NCBI GenBank assembly: GCA_039933015.1
Contig: JBDTOX010000012.1
Coordinates: 1-55,427, forward strand
Length of the DNA stretch: 55,427 nucleotides
Source of the DNA: JBDTOX01 sp039933015
Lineage (GTDB): Bacteria > Pseudomonadota > Gammaproteobacteria > Burkholderiales > Methylophilaceae
Reading direction: 5' to 3'
Within the stretch, counting starts at the first letter, position 1; each line of letters opens with the position of its first letter. The notes under the pieces were generated by a model. It ran no database searches. It had not been told where the DNA came from and saw nothing but the letters and a program-made list of their open reading frames with translations. This document shows positions 28,854 through 37,990 of this stretch, piece by piece. A program made the position numbers and the translations under genes.

Positions 28854-30527
28854 TTGAAAGCACATCTTACCGAATTACTCACGCACGCCGCAAAAACAGT
28901 AGCTGCCGAATCCACTAATTTAGAGATTCAACTAGAACGTCCCAAAACTGCACAGCATGGCGATTTTTCCACCAACCTAGCGATGATGTTGGCCAAGCCT
29001 TTGCGCCAGAACCCGCGCGCGATTGCGGAAAGCTTGATCAAAGCCTTGCCTGATTCACCTTTTATAGAAAAAGTTGAAATCGCAGGTGCCGGGTTTATCA
29101 ATTTCTTTTTAAGCGCAAAAGCCAAGCAGGCGGTGATCAGAAAAATTCAGCACCAGGCTGCGACTTTTGGTCACAGCTATGTGGGCCATGATAAAAATGG
29201 CAAACCGCGTAAGGTACAGGTGGAATTCGTCTCTGCCAACCCTACCGGCCCGTTGCATGTGGGTCATGGACGCGGCGCGGCTGTGGGCGATTGCCTGGCG
29301 CGCTTGCTGGAAGCTAATGGCTGGGCTGTTACACGTGAGTTTTATTACAACGATGCCGGTGTGCAGATTGATAACCTGACCAAATCCGTACAAGCGCGGT
29401 GTAAAGGCCTTACGCCTGAGGATGCAGGCTGGCCGGAAGACGGTTACCGTGGCGACTATATTGATGATGTAGCCAAGGCTTATCTGGCCAAGCAAACTGT
29501 CATTGCTGACGACATGCAAGTCACTGCCACTGGTGATATAGCAGATTTAAATTCGCTGCGTCATTTTGCAGTGGCTTATCTGCGTCACGAGCAGGATCTG
29601 GATTTACGTACTTTCTGCATACACTTTGATGTGTTTTCGCTTGAATCGGCGCTCTATACCGAAGGCAAGGTTGAGCAAACCGTAACCAAGCTGATTGCCA
29701 GCGGCCATACCTATGAGCAGGATGACGCGCTATGGCTGCGCACTACCGACTTTGGTGACGACAAAGACCGTGTCATGCGCAAGACCGACGGCGGCTACAC
29801 TTACTTTGTGCCCGATGTGGCCTACCATCTGGATAAATGGCAGCGCGGTTTTGAACGCGTCATCAACGAGCAGGGCGCTGATCACCACAGCACCATTACC
29901 AGGGTCCGGGCTGGCCTGCAGGCGCTGGACATGGGCATCCCGCAGGGCTGGCCGGATTATGTGCTGCACCAGATGGTGACCGTGATGCGCGGCGGCGAAG
30001 AAGTCAAACTTTCCAAGCGTGCCGGCAGTTATGTGACCTTGCGTGATTTGATCGAAGAAGTAGGCTGTGACGCCACGCGCTATTTCCTGGCCGCGCGGCG
30101 CGCTGATTCACAACTGGTATTCGATATCGATTTAGCGCGCGCGCAAACCAATGACAATCCGGTTTACTATATTCAATATGCCCATGCCCGTATTTGCAGC
30201 GTGCTCAATCAATGGGGTGGCGATGCAGCCAGCCTGAACGACGTTGATACAAGCCCGTTGAATACCGTACACGAGACGGCGCTCATGCAGCGCTTGAGCG
30301 AATTCCAGGAAATTGTAGAAAACGCGGCATTGGAACTTGCACCACACATGATTGCAAATTACCTCAAGGAGTTGGCGAGCGATTTGCATAGCTACTACAA
30401 TGCCGAGCAATTCCTGGTGGCTGATGAGGCACTAAAACTGGCGCGCTTGACTCTAATTAGCGCGACTCAGCAAGTATTAAAAAATGGCTTGCACCTGCTA
30501 GGTGTGAGCGCGCCGGAAAAAATGTAA
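28854..30527 (+). CDS. argS: Arginyl-tRNA synthetase
   Basis: 557 residues, class I synthetase, near the usual length (~560-580). The N-terminal Add-1 domain recognises tRNA-Arg. The HIGH motif is HVGH (135-138) in ANPTGPLHVGHGRGA; the KMSKS-equivalent appears as KLSKRAGSYV; the DALR anticodon-binding domain ends the protein. The frame begins with TTG at 28854 (MKAHLTELL); no ATG, GTG or other sensible in-frame start is visible upstream, and no ribosome binding site is obvious. It heads argS - SPOR gene, followed by dsbA and an SDR gene in the same direction. Confidence 0.97.
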   Translation: MKAHLTELLTHAAKTVAAESTNLEIQLERPKTAQHGDFSTNLAMMLAKPLRQNPRAIAESLIKALPDSPFIEKVEIAGAGFINFFLSAKAKQAVIRKIQHQAATFGHSYVGHDKNGKPRKVQVEFVSANPTGPLHVGHGRGAAVGDCLARLLEANGWAVTREFYYNDAGVQIDNLTKSVQARCKGLTPEDAGWPEDGYRGDYIDDVAKAYLAKQTVIADDMQVTATGDIADLNSLRHFAVAYLRHEQDLDLRTFCIHFDVFSLESALYTEGKVEQTVTKLIASGHTYEQDDALWLRTTDFGDDKDRVMRKTDGGYTYFVPDVAYHLDKWQRGFERVINEQGADHHSTITRVRAGLQALDMGIPQGWPDYVLHQMVTVMRGGEEVKLSKRAGSYVTLRDLIEEVGCDATRYFLAARRADSQLVFDIDLARAQTNDNPVYYIQYAHARICSVLNQWGGDAASLNDVDTSPLNTVHETALMQRLSEFQEIVENAALELAPHMIANYLKELASDLHSYYNAEQFLVADEALKLARLTLISATQQVLKNGLHLLGVSAPEKM

Positions 30528-30554
30528 CTTAAGCAACATGACTAAGGAATCAAA

Positions 30555-31163
30555 GTGAGCAGAGACTATAAACCCACCCCCCAGAAATCAAGCTCCGGTA
30601 GCAAGGGCAGCCCGTTTTTCGTCGGCCTGCTGGTAGGGTTACTGCTGGGCGTAGGCCTTTCTGTCAGCGTCGCCCTGTTTGTCAAAAACGGAGATAGGCC
30701 TTTCGTCTCCAAAGTTACGCAAGCCTCCAAGAACGAAAAGATGGAGGCCACAACCGACACCAGTGCTGTGCCCAAGGACGAAAGCGCGGGTAAAGACGTG
30801 GCTGATAAACCGCGTTTTGATTTTTACACCATACTTCCCGGCAGTGAAAGCCAGGTAACCGAGCAGGAAATCAAGCAAAAGGAAACTCAGGCAGAGCCTG
30901 CCCAGGTGAATGCAAATTATTTCTTGCAGGTAGGCGCATTCCAGACTGAACAAGAAGCTGACAACATGAAAGCAAAACTGGCTTTGCTCGGCCTGGAAGC
31001 CATCGTGCAGACCGCCACCATTCCTGATAAAGGGGTTTGGCACCGTGTGCGTGTAGGCCCGTTTGCTGAGCTCGATCAAATAAATAAGGCCCGCGGCGAG
31101 TTGGCACGGAACGGATTCCATGCTGACCTGATCAAAGTGAACAGCAATACGCCTGACCAGTAA
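30555..31163 (+). CDS. SPOR-domain membrane protein (FtsN-like)
   Basis: 202 residues with the layout of FtsN-like proteins: a short basic cytoplasmic tail (1-19), one TM helix (~20-43), a charged low-complexity linker and a C-terminal SPOR domain (~118-198, NYFLQVGAFQTEQEADNMKAKL ... WHRVRVGPF). SPOR domains bind denuded glycan strands at division sites, so a role in septation or envelope upkeep is likely. GTG start at 30555 with an AAGGA ribosome binding site. It follows argS by 27 bp and probably shares its transcript, as in many betaproteobacteria. Confidence 0.92.
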   Translation: MSRDYKPTPQKSSSGSKGSPFFVGLLVGLLLGVGLSVSVALFVKNGDRPFVSKVTQASKNEKMEATTDTSAVPKDESAGKDVADKPRFDFYTILPGSESQVTEQEIKQKETQAEPAQVNANYFLQVGAFQTEQEADNMKAKLALLGLEAIVQTATIPDKGVWHRVRVGPFAELDQINKARGELARNGFHADLIKVNSNTPDQ

Positions 31164-31284
31164 TCAGGCACTTGAAAAAATTAAGTTTAAGCGCCGCATG
31201 TAGACCAAAATTAAAGGTCCCGCGTTAGTTGGGTGTCTTTAATATTTTTCGCCCCATAATTTAATAATCAAGGAAATCACAATC

Positions 31285-31920
31285 ATGAAAAAATTCCTGG
31301 CCGCCCTGATGTTATTGGTTTCAGCCCACGTCATGGCGGAGCCACAAGTCGGCACCGAATTCAATCAAACCACGCAGCTTATCCCTACCGACAACCCAGC
31401 CAAAATCGAAGTCGTTGAATTGTTCTGGTATGGCTGCTCGCATTGCTATGTGCTGGATCCGCAGCTCAGCGCGTGGGTTAAAAAGCTGCCTCAGGATGTA
31501 TATTTCAAGCGTGTACCAGGCCTGCCTCGCCCTGACTGGGCACCCATGGCGAAAGCGTATTACGCCATGGAAACATTAGGGGTCCTCGAAAAACTGCATA
31601 CTCGGTTATTTGAGGCCATACACAAGCAAAAGGCCCTGAATCCTGGCGACGAAAAAGGCAGCATAGACTGGATCACCAAACAAAGCGGGCTTGACCGCAA
31701 AAAAGTAGAGGAAGCATTTAATTCATTTTCCAACAACACCAAGCTCATGCATGCAGCGCAGGTTTTCCGCGCTTCTGGCGCCACTGGCGTACCTAGTCTG
31801 ATTATTGATGGCAAATACATCACTTCCAGCACCACGGCCGGCGGCAATCAGGAAATACTCAATGTAGCTGACTACATCATCAACAATGTGCGTAAAGATA
31901 AAGCCGCTAAACCTAAATAA
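31285..31920 (+). CDS. dsbA: Thiol:disulfide interchange protein DsbA
   Basis: 211 residues. The signal peptide is residues 1-18 (cleavage after VMA), so the mature protein is periplasmic. The thioredoxin-fold active site is C51-S-H-C54 in WYGCSHCYVLDP; CxHC with Ser instead of the E. coli Pro is common in betaproteobacteria. The cis-proline loop GATGVP (Pro170) and the helical insert are present. DsbA puts disulfide bonds into exported proteins and is reoxidised by DsbB. AAGGA precedes the ATG at 31285. The preceding gene is the SPOR protein, 121 bp away. Confidence 0.96.
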   Translation: MKKFLAALMLLVSAHVMAEPQVGTEFNQTTQLIPTDNPAKIEVVELFWYGCSHCYVLDPQLSAWVKKLPQDVYFKRVPGLPRPDWAPMAKAYYAMETLGVLEKLHTRLFEAIHKQKALNPGDEKGSIDWITKQSGLDRKKVEEAFNSFSNNTKLMHAAQVFRASGATGVPSLIIDGKYITSSTTAGGNQEILNVADYIINNVRKDKAAKPK

Positions 31921-31936
31921 ACTCGCCTGACTGCAA

Positions 31937-32749
31937 ATGGCATCTTTGTTTCAATCACCCGCTGCTCGGTCTACACCACAGCGGGTTTTTATTACTGGCG
32001 CCTCCACTGGCATCGGCCAAGCCCTGGCCCGGCATTACGCCAGCCACGGCGCTCAGCTCGGGCTGGCGGCAAGGCGCACTGAGCTTCTGCAAACGCTGGC
32101 AGATGAGTTAGATACCGAGTGCGCGATTTATCCTCTGGATGTACGCGATAGCGGGGCGCTGGAACGCGCTGCACAGGATTTCATGCAGCGTTTTGGCGTG
32201 CCCGACCTGGTTATTGCCAATGCAGGCGTCAGCCGCGGCACCCTCACCGAACACAAGGAAGACATGGCTGCTTTCAAAGCGGTTATGGATATCAATGTAC
32301 TCGGCATGATGCATACCTTTCAGCCATTTATTACAGCCATGCGCAGTGATACCAGAGCGCACAAGGGCCAGCTCGCAGGCATCGCCAGTGTGGCCGGCAT
32401 ACGCGGCTTGCCAGGGGCAGGTGCCTATAGCGCCTCCAAAGCGGCAGCCATCAGTTATCTGGAAAGTTTAAGGATAGAAATGCTGCAATACGGCATCGCT
32501 GTGACCACCATTGCACCTGGCTACATCCGAACGCCGATGACTGCTGTAAACACTTACAAGATGCCATTTTTGATGAATGCCGATAGCGCTGCCGCGAAGT
32601 TTGCAAAGGCCATTGCCGGCAAAAAACGCTTTGTCGTTATCCCTTGGCAGATGAGCTTGGTAGCCAGATTTATTCGGCTGCTACCGCCAGCATTATGGGA
32701 CTGGATTATGAAAAATGCGCCGCATAAACCACGCATCAATGTGGAATAA
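31937..32749 (+). CDS. Short-chain dehydrogenase/reductase (classical SDR)
   Basis: 270 residues, Rossmann fold. The cofactor loop TGASTGIG (20-27) and NAG (95-97), and the catalytic Ser151, Tyr164 and Lys168 (YSASK) are all in place. Arginines at the end of the second strand (LAARRTE) favour NADPH. The C-terminal hydrophobic region (SLVARFIRLLPPALWDWIM) suggests membrane association. The substrate is unknown. It begins 16 bp after dsbA and ends at a strong hairpin at 32766-32796. Confidence 0.9.
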   Translation: MASLFQSPAARSTPQRVFITGASTGIGQALARHYASHGAQLGLAARRTELLQTLADELDTECAIYPLDVRDSGALERAAQDFMQRFGVPDLVIANAGVSRGTLTEHKEDMAAFKAVMDINVLGMMHTFQPFITAMRSDTRAHKGQLAGIASVAGIRGLPGAGAYSASKAAAISYLESLRIEMLQYGIAVTTIAPGYIRTPMTAVNTYKMPFLMNADSAAAKFAKAIAGKKRFVVIPWQMSLVARFIRLLPPALWDWIMKNAPHKPRINVE

Positions 32750-32765
32750 CAGCAGCCGTGTAAAG

Positions 32766-32796
32766 AAAAGGGCTAGCGCATTGCGTTAGCCCTTTT
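32766..32796. terminator. Bidirectional terminator between the SDR and dodecin genes
   Basis: A 14-bp stem (32766-32779 with 32783-32796), one G-U pair, 3-nt loop, A4 on one side and T4 on the other. It serves both converging genes. Its outer 10 bp are identical to the ettA terminator at 33117-33146. Confidence 0.92.
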
Positions 32797-32817
32797 AATT
32801 GTTCGGTTTGCCAGAGA

Positions 32818-33027
32818 CTAATCTTCTACTCTGAAACCAATTTTGATCGTGACTTGATAGTAGGCAATCTTGCCTTCTACGATGTTTCCGCGTGTCGCAA
32901 CTACCTCAAACCAATCCATGTGTTTGACGGTGAGCGAGGCCTTGGCAATGGCATTGCGTATTGCGTCATCTGTACCGCTCGTTGACGATCCGACCAGCTC
33001 GATAATCTTATAAATGTGTGAGGGCAT
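32818..33027 (-). CDS. Dodecin family flavin-binding protein
   Basis: 69 residues, the size of dodecin, which assembles as a dodecamer that stores or sequesters flavins. Family features: HIYKIIELVGSS at the start, SLTVKHMDWFEVVATRG with the flavin-stacking Trp, and the closing YYQVTIKIGFRVED. The ATG at 33027 has GGAG upstream, so the ORF's first ATG at 33039 is not used. It lies between two related terminators, so it is probably monocistronic. Confidence 0.94.
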   Translation of the reverse strand: MPSHIYKIIELVGSSTSGTDDAIRNAIAKASLTVKHMDWFEVVATRGNIVEGKIAYYQVTIKIGFRVED

Positions 33028-33116
33028 GACATACTCCAATCTGGTTAGTTATTAGAGAAACTAGCTTGCTAGTCAATCATGCGCGAAAGCCAGCTCTTTG
33101 TCGATGGGCGATCCAT

Positions 33117-33146
33117 AAAAGGGCTATCCCGTTGGCTAGCCCTTTT
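33117..33146 (-). terminator. Rho-independent terminator of ettA
   Basis: AAAAGGGCTA (33117-33126) pairs with TAGCCCTTTT (33137-33146); the 10-nt loop can add two more G-C pairs. It lies 35 bp past the ettA stop and ends in T4 on the minus strand. Confidence 0.88.
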
Positions 33147-33180
33147 GCATGTGCGCTGCTTAACGCGTGACTGAATTTCT

Positions 33181-34845
33181 TTAACGGGAAATCGGTTTGT
33201 ACCTGATACGTTTTGGCTTGGCGCCTTCTTCACCCAGGCGTTTCTTCTTGTCGGCCTCATATTCCTGATAGTTGCCGTTAAAGAAAGTCCATTGCGATTC
33301 GCCTTCCGCAGCCAGGATATGCGTAGCGATGCGGTCGAGGAACCAGCGATCATGGGAAATCACCAGCACGCAGCCGGCAAATTCCAGCAGGGCATCTTCC
33401 AGCGCACGCAGGGTTTCCACATCGAGGTCATTGGAAGGTTCATCCAGCAGCAGCACATTGCCGCCGGAGATCAGTGTTTTGGCCAGGTGCAAACGCCCGC
33501 GCTCACCGCCGGAGAGCTGGCCGACGACCTTCTGCTGGTCGCCACCCTTGAAATTGAAGCGGCCAATGTAGGCCCGAGAGGGGGTTTCATAGCGTCCAAC
33601 GGTCAAGATGTCCGAGCCGCCGGAGATTTCCTCAAACACGGTCTTGCTGCCATCCAGCTTATCGCGGCTCTGGTCCACATAGGCCAGCTTGACGGTCTGA
33701 CCGATGTTCACTTCACCTGCGTCCGGTTGCTCCTGGCCTGTGATCATCTTGAACAGCGTGGATTTACCGGCACCGTTGGGGCCGATGATGCCGACGATGG
33801 CGCCTGGCGGGATGCTGAAACTGAGGTTATCGATCAACAGGCGATCGTTGAAGGCCTTGCTGACATTTTTAAACTCAATGACCTGGTCGCCCAAGCGCTC
33901 ACCGGCGGGGATGAAAATTTCCTGCGTTTCGTTGCGCTTCTGGTATTCAGCGCTGGCGAGTTCTTCATAGCGGGCAATACGCGCCTTGCTCTTGGCCTGA
34001 CGCGCCTTGGGGTTCTGGCGTACCCATTCCAGCTCGGTATGCAGCGCCTTGCGACGCGCGGATTCCTGCGACTCTTCCTGCTTCAGCCGGTCTTCTTTCT
34101 GTTCCAGCCAGCTTGAATAATTGCCCTTCCACGGGATGCCGTGGCCACGGTCGAGTTCCAGTATCCATTCAGCCGCGTTGTCGAGGAAGTATCTATCGTG
34201 GGTTACGGCCACTACGGTGCCGGGGAAGCGCACGAGGAACTGCTCCAGCCATTCCACCGACTCTGCATCCAAGTGGTTGGTAGGCTCATCCAGCAACAAC
34301 ATGTCGGGCTTGGAGAGCAGCAGCTTGCACAGTGCCACACGACGCTTCTCACCGCCGGAAAGCGGGCCGATCCTGGCATCCCAGGGCGGCAGGCGCAGGG
34401 CATCGGCGGCAATCTCCAATTGGTGTTCTACATCCGAACCGCTGGCGGCGATGATATTTTCGTATTTGGCCTGCTCATCGGCCAGCTTATCGAAATCAGC
34501 ATCCGGTTCGGCATAGGCGGCATAAACTTGCTCCAGCTTTTGCTTCGCCTCCATCACCTCACCCATGCCGGATTCGACCTCTTCACGCACGGTTTTTTCC
34601 GGGTCTAGCTGCGGTTCCTGCGGCAAGTAGCCGATGGAAATATTGGGCTGGTGCTGCACCTCGCCCTCAAATTCCTTATCTGCGCCGGCCATGATGCGAA
34701 GCACAGTGGATTTGCCAGAGCCGTTAAGACCCAGCAGGCCGATCTTGGCACCGGGGAAGAAAGAGAGAGAGATATCCTTGATGATCTGCCGCTTGGGCGG
34801 CACGATTTTGCTCACACGGAGCATAGACATTACATATTGGGCCAT
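33181..34845 (-). CDS. ettA: ABC-F translation factor EttA
   Basis: 554 residues, the standard length of EttA, an energy-dependent translational throttle that binds the ribosomal E site. Two ABC domains: Walker A GLNGSGKS (39-46) with signature LSGGEKRR, and GPNGAGKST with LSGGERGR. The linker with the P-site tRNA interaction motif (WLEQKEDRLKQEESQESARRK) is present, and the C-terminus (KRIRYKPISR) matches EttA rather than other ABC-F types. No TM segments. It is apparently monocistronic, with its own terminator. Confidence 0.97.
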   Translation of the reverse strand: MAQYVMSMLRVSKIVPPKRQIIKDISLSFFPGAKIGLLGLNGSGKSTVLRIMAGADKEFEGEVQHQPNISIGYLPQEPQLDPEKTVREEVESGMGEVMEAKQKLEQVYAAYAEPDADFDKLADEQAKYENIIAASGSDVEHQLEIAADALRLPPWDARIGPLSGGEKRRVALCKLLLSKPDMLLLDEPTNHLDAESVEWLEQFLVRFPGTVVAVTHDRYFLDNAAEWILELDRGHGIPWKGNYSSWLEQKEDRLKQEESQESARRKALHTELEWVRQNPKARQAKSKARIARYEELASAEYQKRNETQEIFIPAGERLGDQVIEFKNVSKAFNDRLLIDNLSFSIPPGAIVGIIGPNGAGKSTLFKMITGQEQPDAGEVNIGQTVKLAYVDQSRDKLDGSKTVFEEISGGSDILTVGRYETPSRAYIGRFNFKGGDQQKVVGQLSGGERGRLHLAKTLISGGNVLLLDEPSNDLDVETLRALEDALLEFAGCVLVISHDRWFLDRIATHILAAEGESQWTFFNGNYQEYEADKKKRLGEEGAKPKRIRYKPISR

Positions 34846-35179
34846 GATGCGAATCTATTGATTTGAAAGGGTGAAAGCTTACCAGAAAGCTGGCTGACTA
34901 TTGAGCTTCTACTCGGATGGGTTGCAAATCCCCTGCTGCCATGCCGGGCAACACAAACAAGTCCAAGGGTTTCGGCGAGTGCTGTTTGAAGTCCACAGCA
35001 GCTCGCGCTTTGTGTGAACGACCAGGCTGAGGTGCGCAGCCGTCTGGCTTGATGTGCCTAGCAGGCTGTTGCGGCTTACCTAGGTAAGCCTCTTTCGCGG
35101 CGGGTAACCCACGGCATGGCTATTTCACTACAACAGCAGGCTTGGCCCATACACCCACCCAATACCGCCGCCACTGATC
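34846..35179. other. Intergenic region with an unexplained open frame and an 18-bp palindrome
   Basis: 334 bp between ettA and the GGDEF gene. On the minus strand 34898-35119 is open for 73 codons and ends in a stop, with a protein-like reading (ARHIKPDG, HKARAAVDFKQ, LDLFVLPGMAAGDLQ, IRVEAQ) but no start codon in its first 40 codons. An ATG at 35116 lies in another frame and stops after 13 codons. Position 35073-35090 is a perfect 18-bp palindrome (GGCTTACC/TAGGTAAGCC). It could be a decayed gene, a recurrent non-coding repeat or a structured RNA. I recognise no family. Confidence 0.45.
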
Positions 35180-36235
35180 TTAAGCCGCAAACGGCACTAC
35201 CTTGTCCCGCCCGGCCATCTTCGCTTTGTACATGCCCTTGTCGGCATTATCGATCAGTTCGTCCAGGGTGCTGCCATCCTGCGGGAATGTGGCGACGCCC
35301 ATGCTCACGCTGACATTGATAAACTCGCCGTTGAATTCCATAATCATCCTGCTGACCGAATCGCGTATCCGTTCTGCCACATCCAGAGCCCCACTCGCAG
35401 TTGCCTCGGGTAACACCACCACGAATTCGTCGCCCCCGTAGCGGGCCATAATGTCGGTATCCCGAAGCTGCGTTTTAATACTTCTTACGAGCTTGATCAA
35501 TAAGCGGTCGCCAGCTTTATGGCCGTGTTTGTCATTCACCACTTTCAGGTTATCCGAGTCGATCATGAGCACGCTCAACGTCCGTTCGTATCGAACCGCC
35601 TGACCCAACAATCGGCCAGCAGCGATAGCGAAGCCACGCCGGTTAAGAAGCTCCGTCATCTCATCGGTCTCAGACACCAGTTTGGCTTTATTGAGACCGT
35701 AGCGAATATCCGATGAGAACATGGTGGTGATATAGGCGACCAGGACAAAGGGCACAAATTGCGCCACCATGAAGCCTATGTAGCTCAGGGTCATTAAATC
35801 ATGAACCGATGAGTAGTTGCCGAGAAACAGGAAACAGGCGCCGATCAGGCCCAGCTTCAGCAGCGTGGCAAGCCTACCGAGCGCCAATGCGCTAGTGATG
35901 ATGACCAGCAGGTAGCAGTTGACGAGCGGGCTTTCGAGTTTACCTGTGAACCATAATGCACCGGTAATAAAAGCGATCATTCCCCAGGTTTCTATAGCAA
36001 GCTTCCAGCGCGCAGCTGTCGAGTAGAAATTGACATAATGGAAACTGATGATGAAGGCTCCGTAAAAGCACAACGCCATTGCTATGCCAATGCGGCCTTC
36101 GCCCGTGGGGCCGCCGAATACCTGATATAAAAGCACCAGTACCAGCAGCAGCCATTCGATTTCTGCCACAGTGCGGGAGATTGCCCTCAGCTCCTCCTGC
36201 TCTAAAGATGGCATTTCGGATAATTCTTGTCGCAT
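35180..36235 (-). CDS. Membrane-bound diguanylate cyclase (GGDEF)
   Basis: 351 residues. Around six TM segments occupy ~25-175 and form an unclassified sensor. The C-terminal GGDEF domain (~185-350) has an intact active site GGDEF (267-271), so it should make cyclic di-GMP. Five residues before it is RDTD (258-261), the RxxD inhibitory site, so feedback inhibition by product is expected. The ATG at 36235 has GGAGA upstream. It lies 216 bp downstream of the OpgB-like gene on the same strand; no c-di-GMP phosphodiesterase or effector is visible nearby. Confidence 0.92.
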   Translation of the reverse strand: MRQELSEMPSLEQEELRAISRTVAEIEWLLLVLVLLYQVFGGPTGEGRIGIAMALCFYGAFIISFHYVNFYSTAARWKLAIETWGMIAFITGALWFTGKLESPLVNCYLLVIITSALALGRLATLLKLGLIGACFLFLGNYSSVHDLMTLSYIGFMVAQFVPFVLVAYITTMFSSDIRYGLNKAKLVSETDEMTELLNRRGFAIAAGRLLGQAVRYERTLSVLMIDSDNLKVVNDKHGHKAGDRLLIKLVRSIKTQLRDTDIMARYGGDEFVVVLPEATASGALDVAERIRDSVSRMIMEFNGEFINVSVSMGVATFPQDGSTLDELIDNADKGMYKAKMAGRDKVVPFAA

Positions 36236-36451
36236 CTTCTCTCCGATATTCCATCACAAGCACGGACATAGTGTGACCATACATCCGTACTACCCCTTCA
36301 GTGCATCGGGGTTATGAAACCATAAATTTGTTATGGGTAAGGTTACCAAGTAATTGGCAATATGTCACATGTCAAACTTAGCTTGTAGTGATTTAAGTTA
36401 AGTAATCCTTAAATATTTTTGCAATAGCAGCTTTGTTCCGAGTTGACGCCT

Positions 36452-37990
36452 TTACTCCGCTGCCGCGGGATGCTTAGCCCACAAATCCAGATATTTATCG
36501 GATTTATTCAATAAATCCTCTTTCATCTCTTCGTATTCATTAGGGGAGGGCAGTATCCCGCTCTTGGATATTGCGGAATAGCCGAGGCCGAGGCGGTCGC
36601 CAGCCACATGGATATTGATGAACTCCAGTATGGTTGGAAACATATCAAAATGAACAATGGCATCGCGATTTTTGGTAAAGGGCTTTCTGGAGATCCAGGA
36701 ATTGAACACATGGCGCTCGGGGGATTTTTCCAGTGTTGCATAGACCGGGTTTTCCATGGCCAGATGATCGCCCAGAATCACGACATTGGTGTCTTTCAGG
36801 TAGCCGCTTTGCTTGATGAACTTCACAAAATCAGCTACCTGGTTTGAGGTGCACTCAACAATACCCTCGAAATCTTTAACCCCCTGCTGACGGCACCATT
36901 TCGAGTAATGTCCATCCGGGCCGTGGGTGTCTATGGTAGAGATGGTCAGGTTAAAACGCTGACGTGAGTCATGTAATTCCCTGAGCTTGACCTTAGCCTT
37001 CTGAAACAAATCATCATCATAGAGACCCCAGAAATTCATGTCTGCCTGAGTTAGACTACCTTTAAGCTCTTCACGCCCGTAGACCTCGTCAAAGTGATGG
37101 TCTTGATAGAACTTGCCTTTGCCGGAAAACGATAGGGCATCACCGCCCATATAAACATTGCGGTAACCAAATTTATTGAGGACGTCGCCGAGGCAAACAG
37201 CATTAGGCAGGAAAGCATTTACATTCTCCCCCTGGTCATTGCCGTCAAACATGGTGACGCTTTTCAATGGCACGCCGCACTGGGTTGCCGTCATTCCAGC
37301 GATGGTCCAGTTGGTACCCGGCACTTGCCTGAACTTGTTAAAGCTCATGCCATGCAGTTTATCCATGCTGGACAACAGATTTTTGCCGAAAAGCTTCGGG
37401 TCACTGTAGCTATCCTCCATGCTTTCCACGTAAATCAGGACCAGATTTTTAGGGTTCGCGGCAGTGATATTGATACGGGATGGGTAAATGTAGTGCTGCG
37501 CGAAGTAGTCTTTGCCGAACTGATTATGTATATAGGCGAGTGCTGAGAATTGGACGCCAAAATAGATGATCGAGAACAGTAGCAGATATAAAGGGGCTTT
37601 ATGCCCGATGACCCAATCCAGCACCTTGAAAATCTTGATCATGGTGTGATTAGCAGCTGCACTGTGCGCGCTGATGGCTTTATCAAGCACATAGATGCGC
37701 GCACGCCGCAACAGCTTCTCCATTAACACTGCAAGCACAGTGAGCGGAATGGGCAGCAGCAAACAATATCCGGTAAAGCTTGCTACTATAGCCATGTCGG
37801 TGTCTACCAGCCCATCAGCGCCAAATTGAAGGTGATAGAAAATTTGTTCTATTGAGGGCTGGCCAAAATTCTGATTGATCCAGTAAACCAGGCAAAGCAC
37901 GAAAAAACCCAACAGATAAATACCAGGCCGCATTACGGCATGTATTTTATCCCGGTGTTTTTGATGGAATTTACGAACGCGGTAAATCAT
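36452..37990 (-). CDS. OpgB/LTA-synthase-like phosphoglycerol transferase
   Basis: 512 residues. Three or four TM helices lie within ~20-155, followed by an extracytoplasmic sulfatase-fold domain. Metal ligands are Glu189 in VESMED, the nucleophile Thr229 in GTNWTIAGM, and the later DTHGPDGHYSK and GDHLAM. This is the LTA synthase/OpgB (MdoB) superfamily, which moves phosphoglycerol from phosphatidylglycerol to a polymer; in Gram-negatives the acceptor is usually periplasmic glucan. It is shorter than E. coli OpgB (~760), lacking the extra C-terminal part. The acceptor here is not proven. A phosphoethanolamine transferase is a less likely alternative. Confidence 0.8.
   Translation of the reverse strand: MIYRVRKFHQKHRDKIHAVMRPGIYLLGFFVLCLVYWINQNFGQPSIEQIFYHLQFGADGLVDTDMAIVASFTGYCLLLPIPLTVLAVLMEKLLRRARIYVLDKAISAHSAAANHTMIKIFKVLDWVIGHKAPLYLLLFSIIYFGVQFSALAYIHNQFGKDYFAQHYIYPSRINITAANPKNLVLIYVESMEDSYSDPKLFGKNLLSSMDKLHGMSFNKFRQVPGTNWTIAGMTATQCGVPLKSVTMFDGNDQGENVNAFLPNAVCLGDVLNKFGYRNVYMGGDALSFSGKGKFYQDHHFDEVYGREELKGSLTQADMNFWGLYDDDLFQKAKVKLRELHDSRQRFNLTISTIDTHGPDGHYSKWCRQQGVKDFEGIVECTSNQVADFVKFIKQSGYLKDTNVVILGDHLAMENPVYATLEKSPERHVFNSWISRKPFTKNRDAIVHFDMFPTILEFINIHVAGDRLGLGYSAISKSGILPSPNEYEEMKEDLLNKSDKYLDLWAKHPAAAE

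Noticed and set aside
29109..29519. Long minus-strand frame opposite argS
   Set aside because: Antisense shadow of a well-supported gene; similar shadows lie opposite gltB, gltD, priA, ettA and the atp genes.
31195..31255. Weak hairpin AAAGGTCCC..GGGTGTCTTT before dsbA
   Set aside because: The stem is imperfect and the pairing depends on several mismatches; not strong enough to call a terminator.
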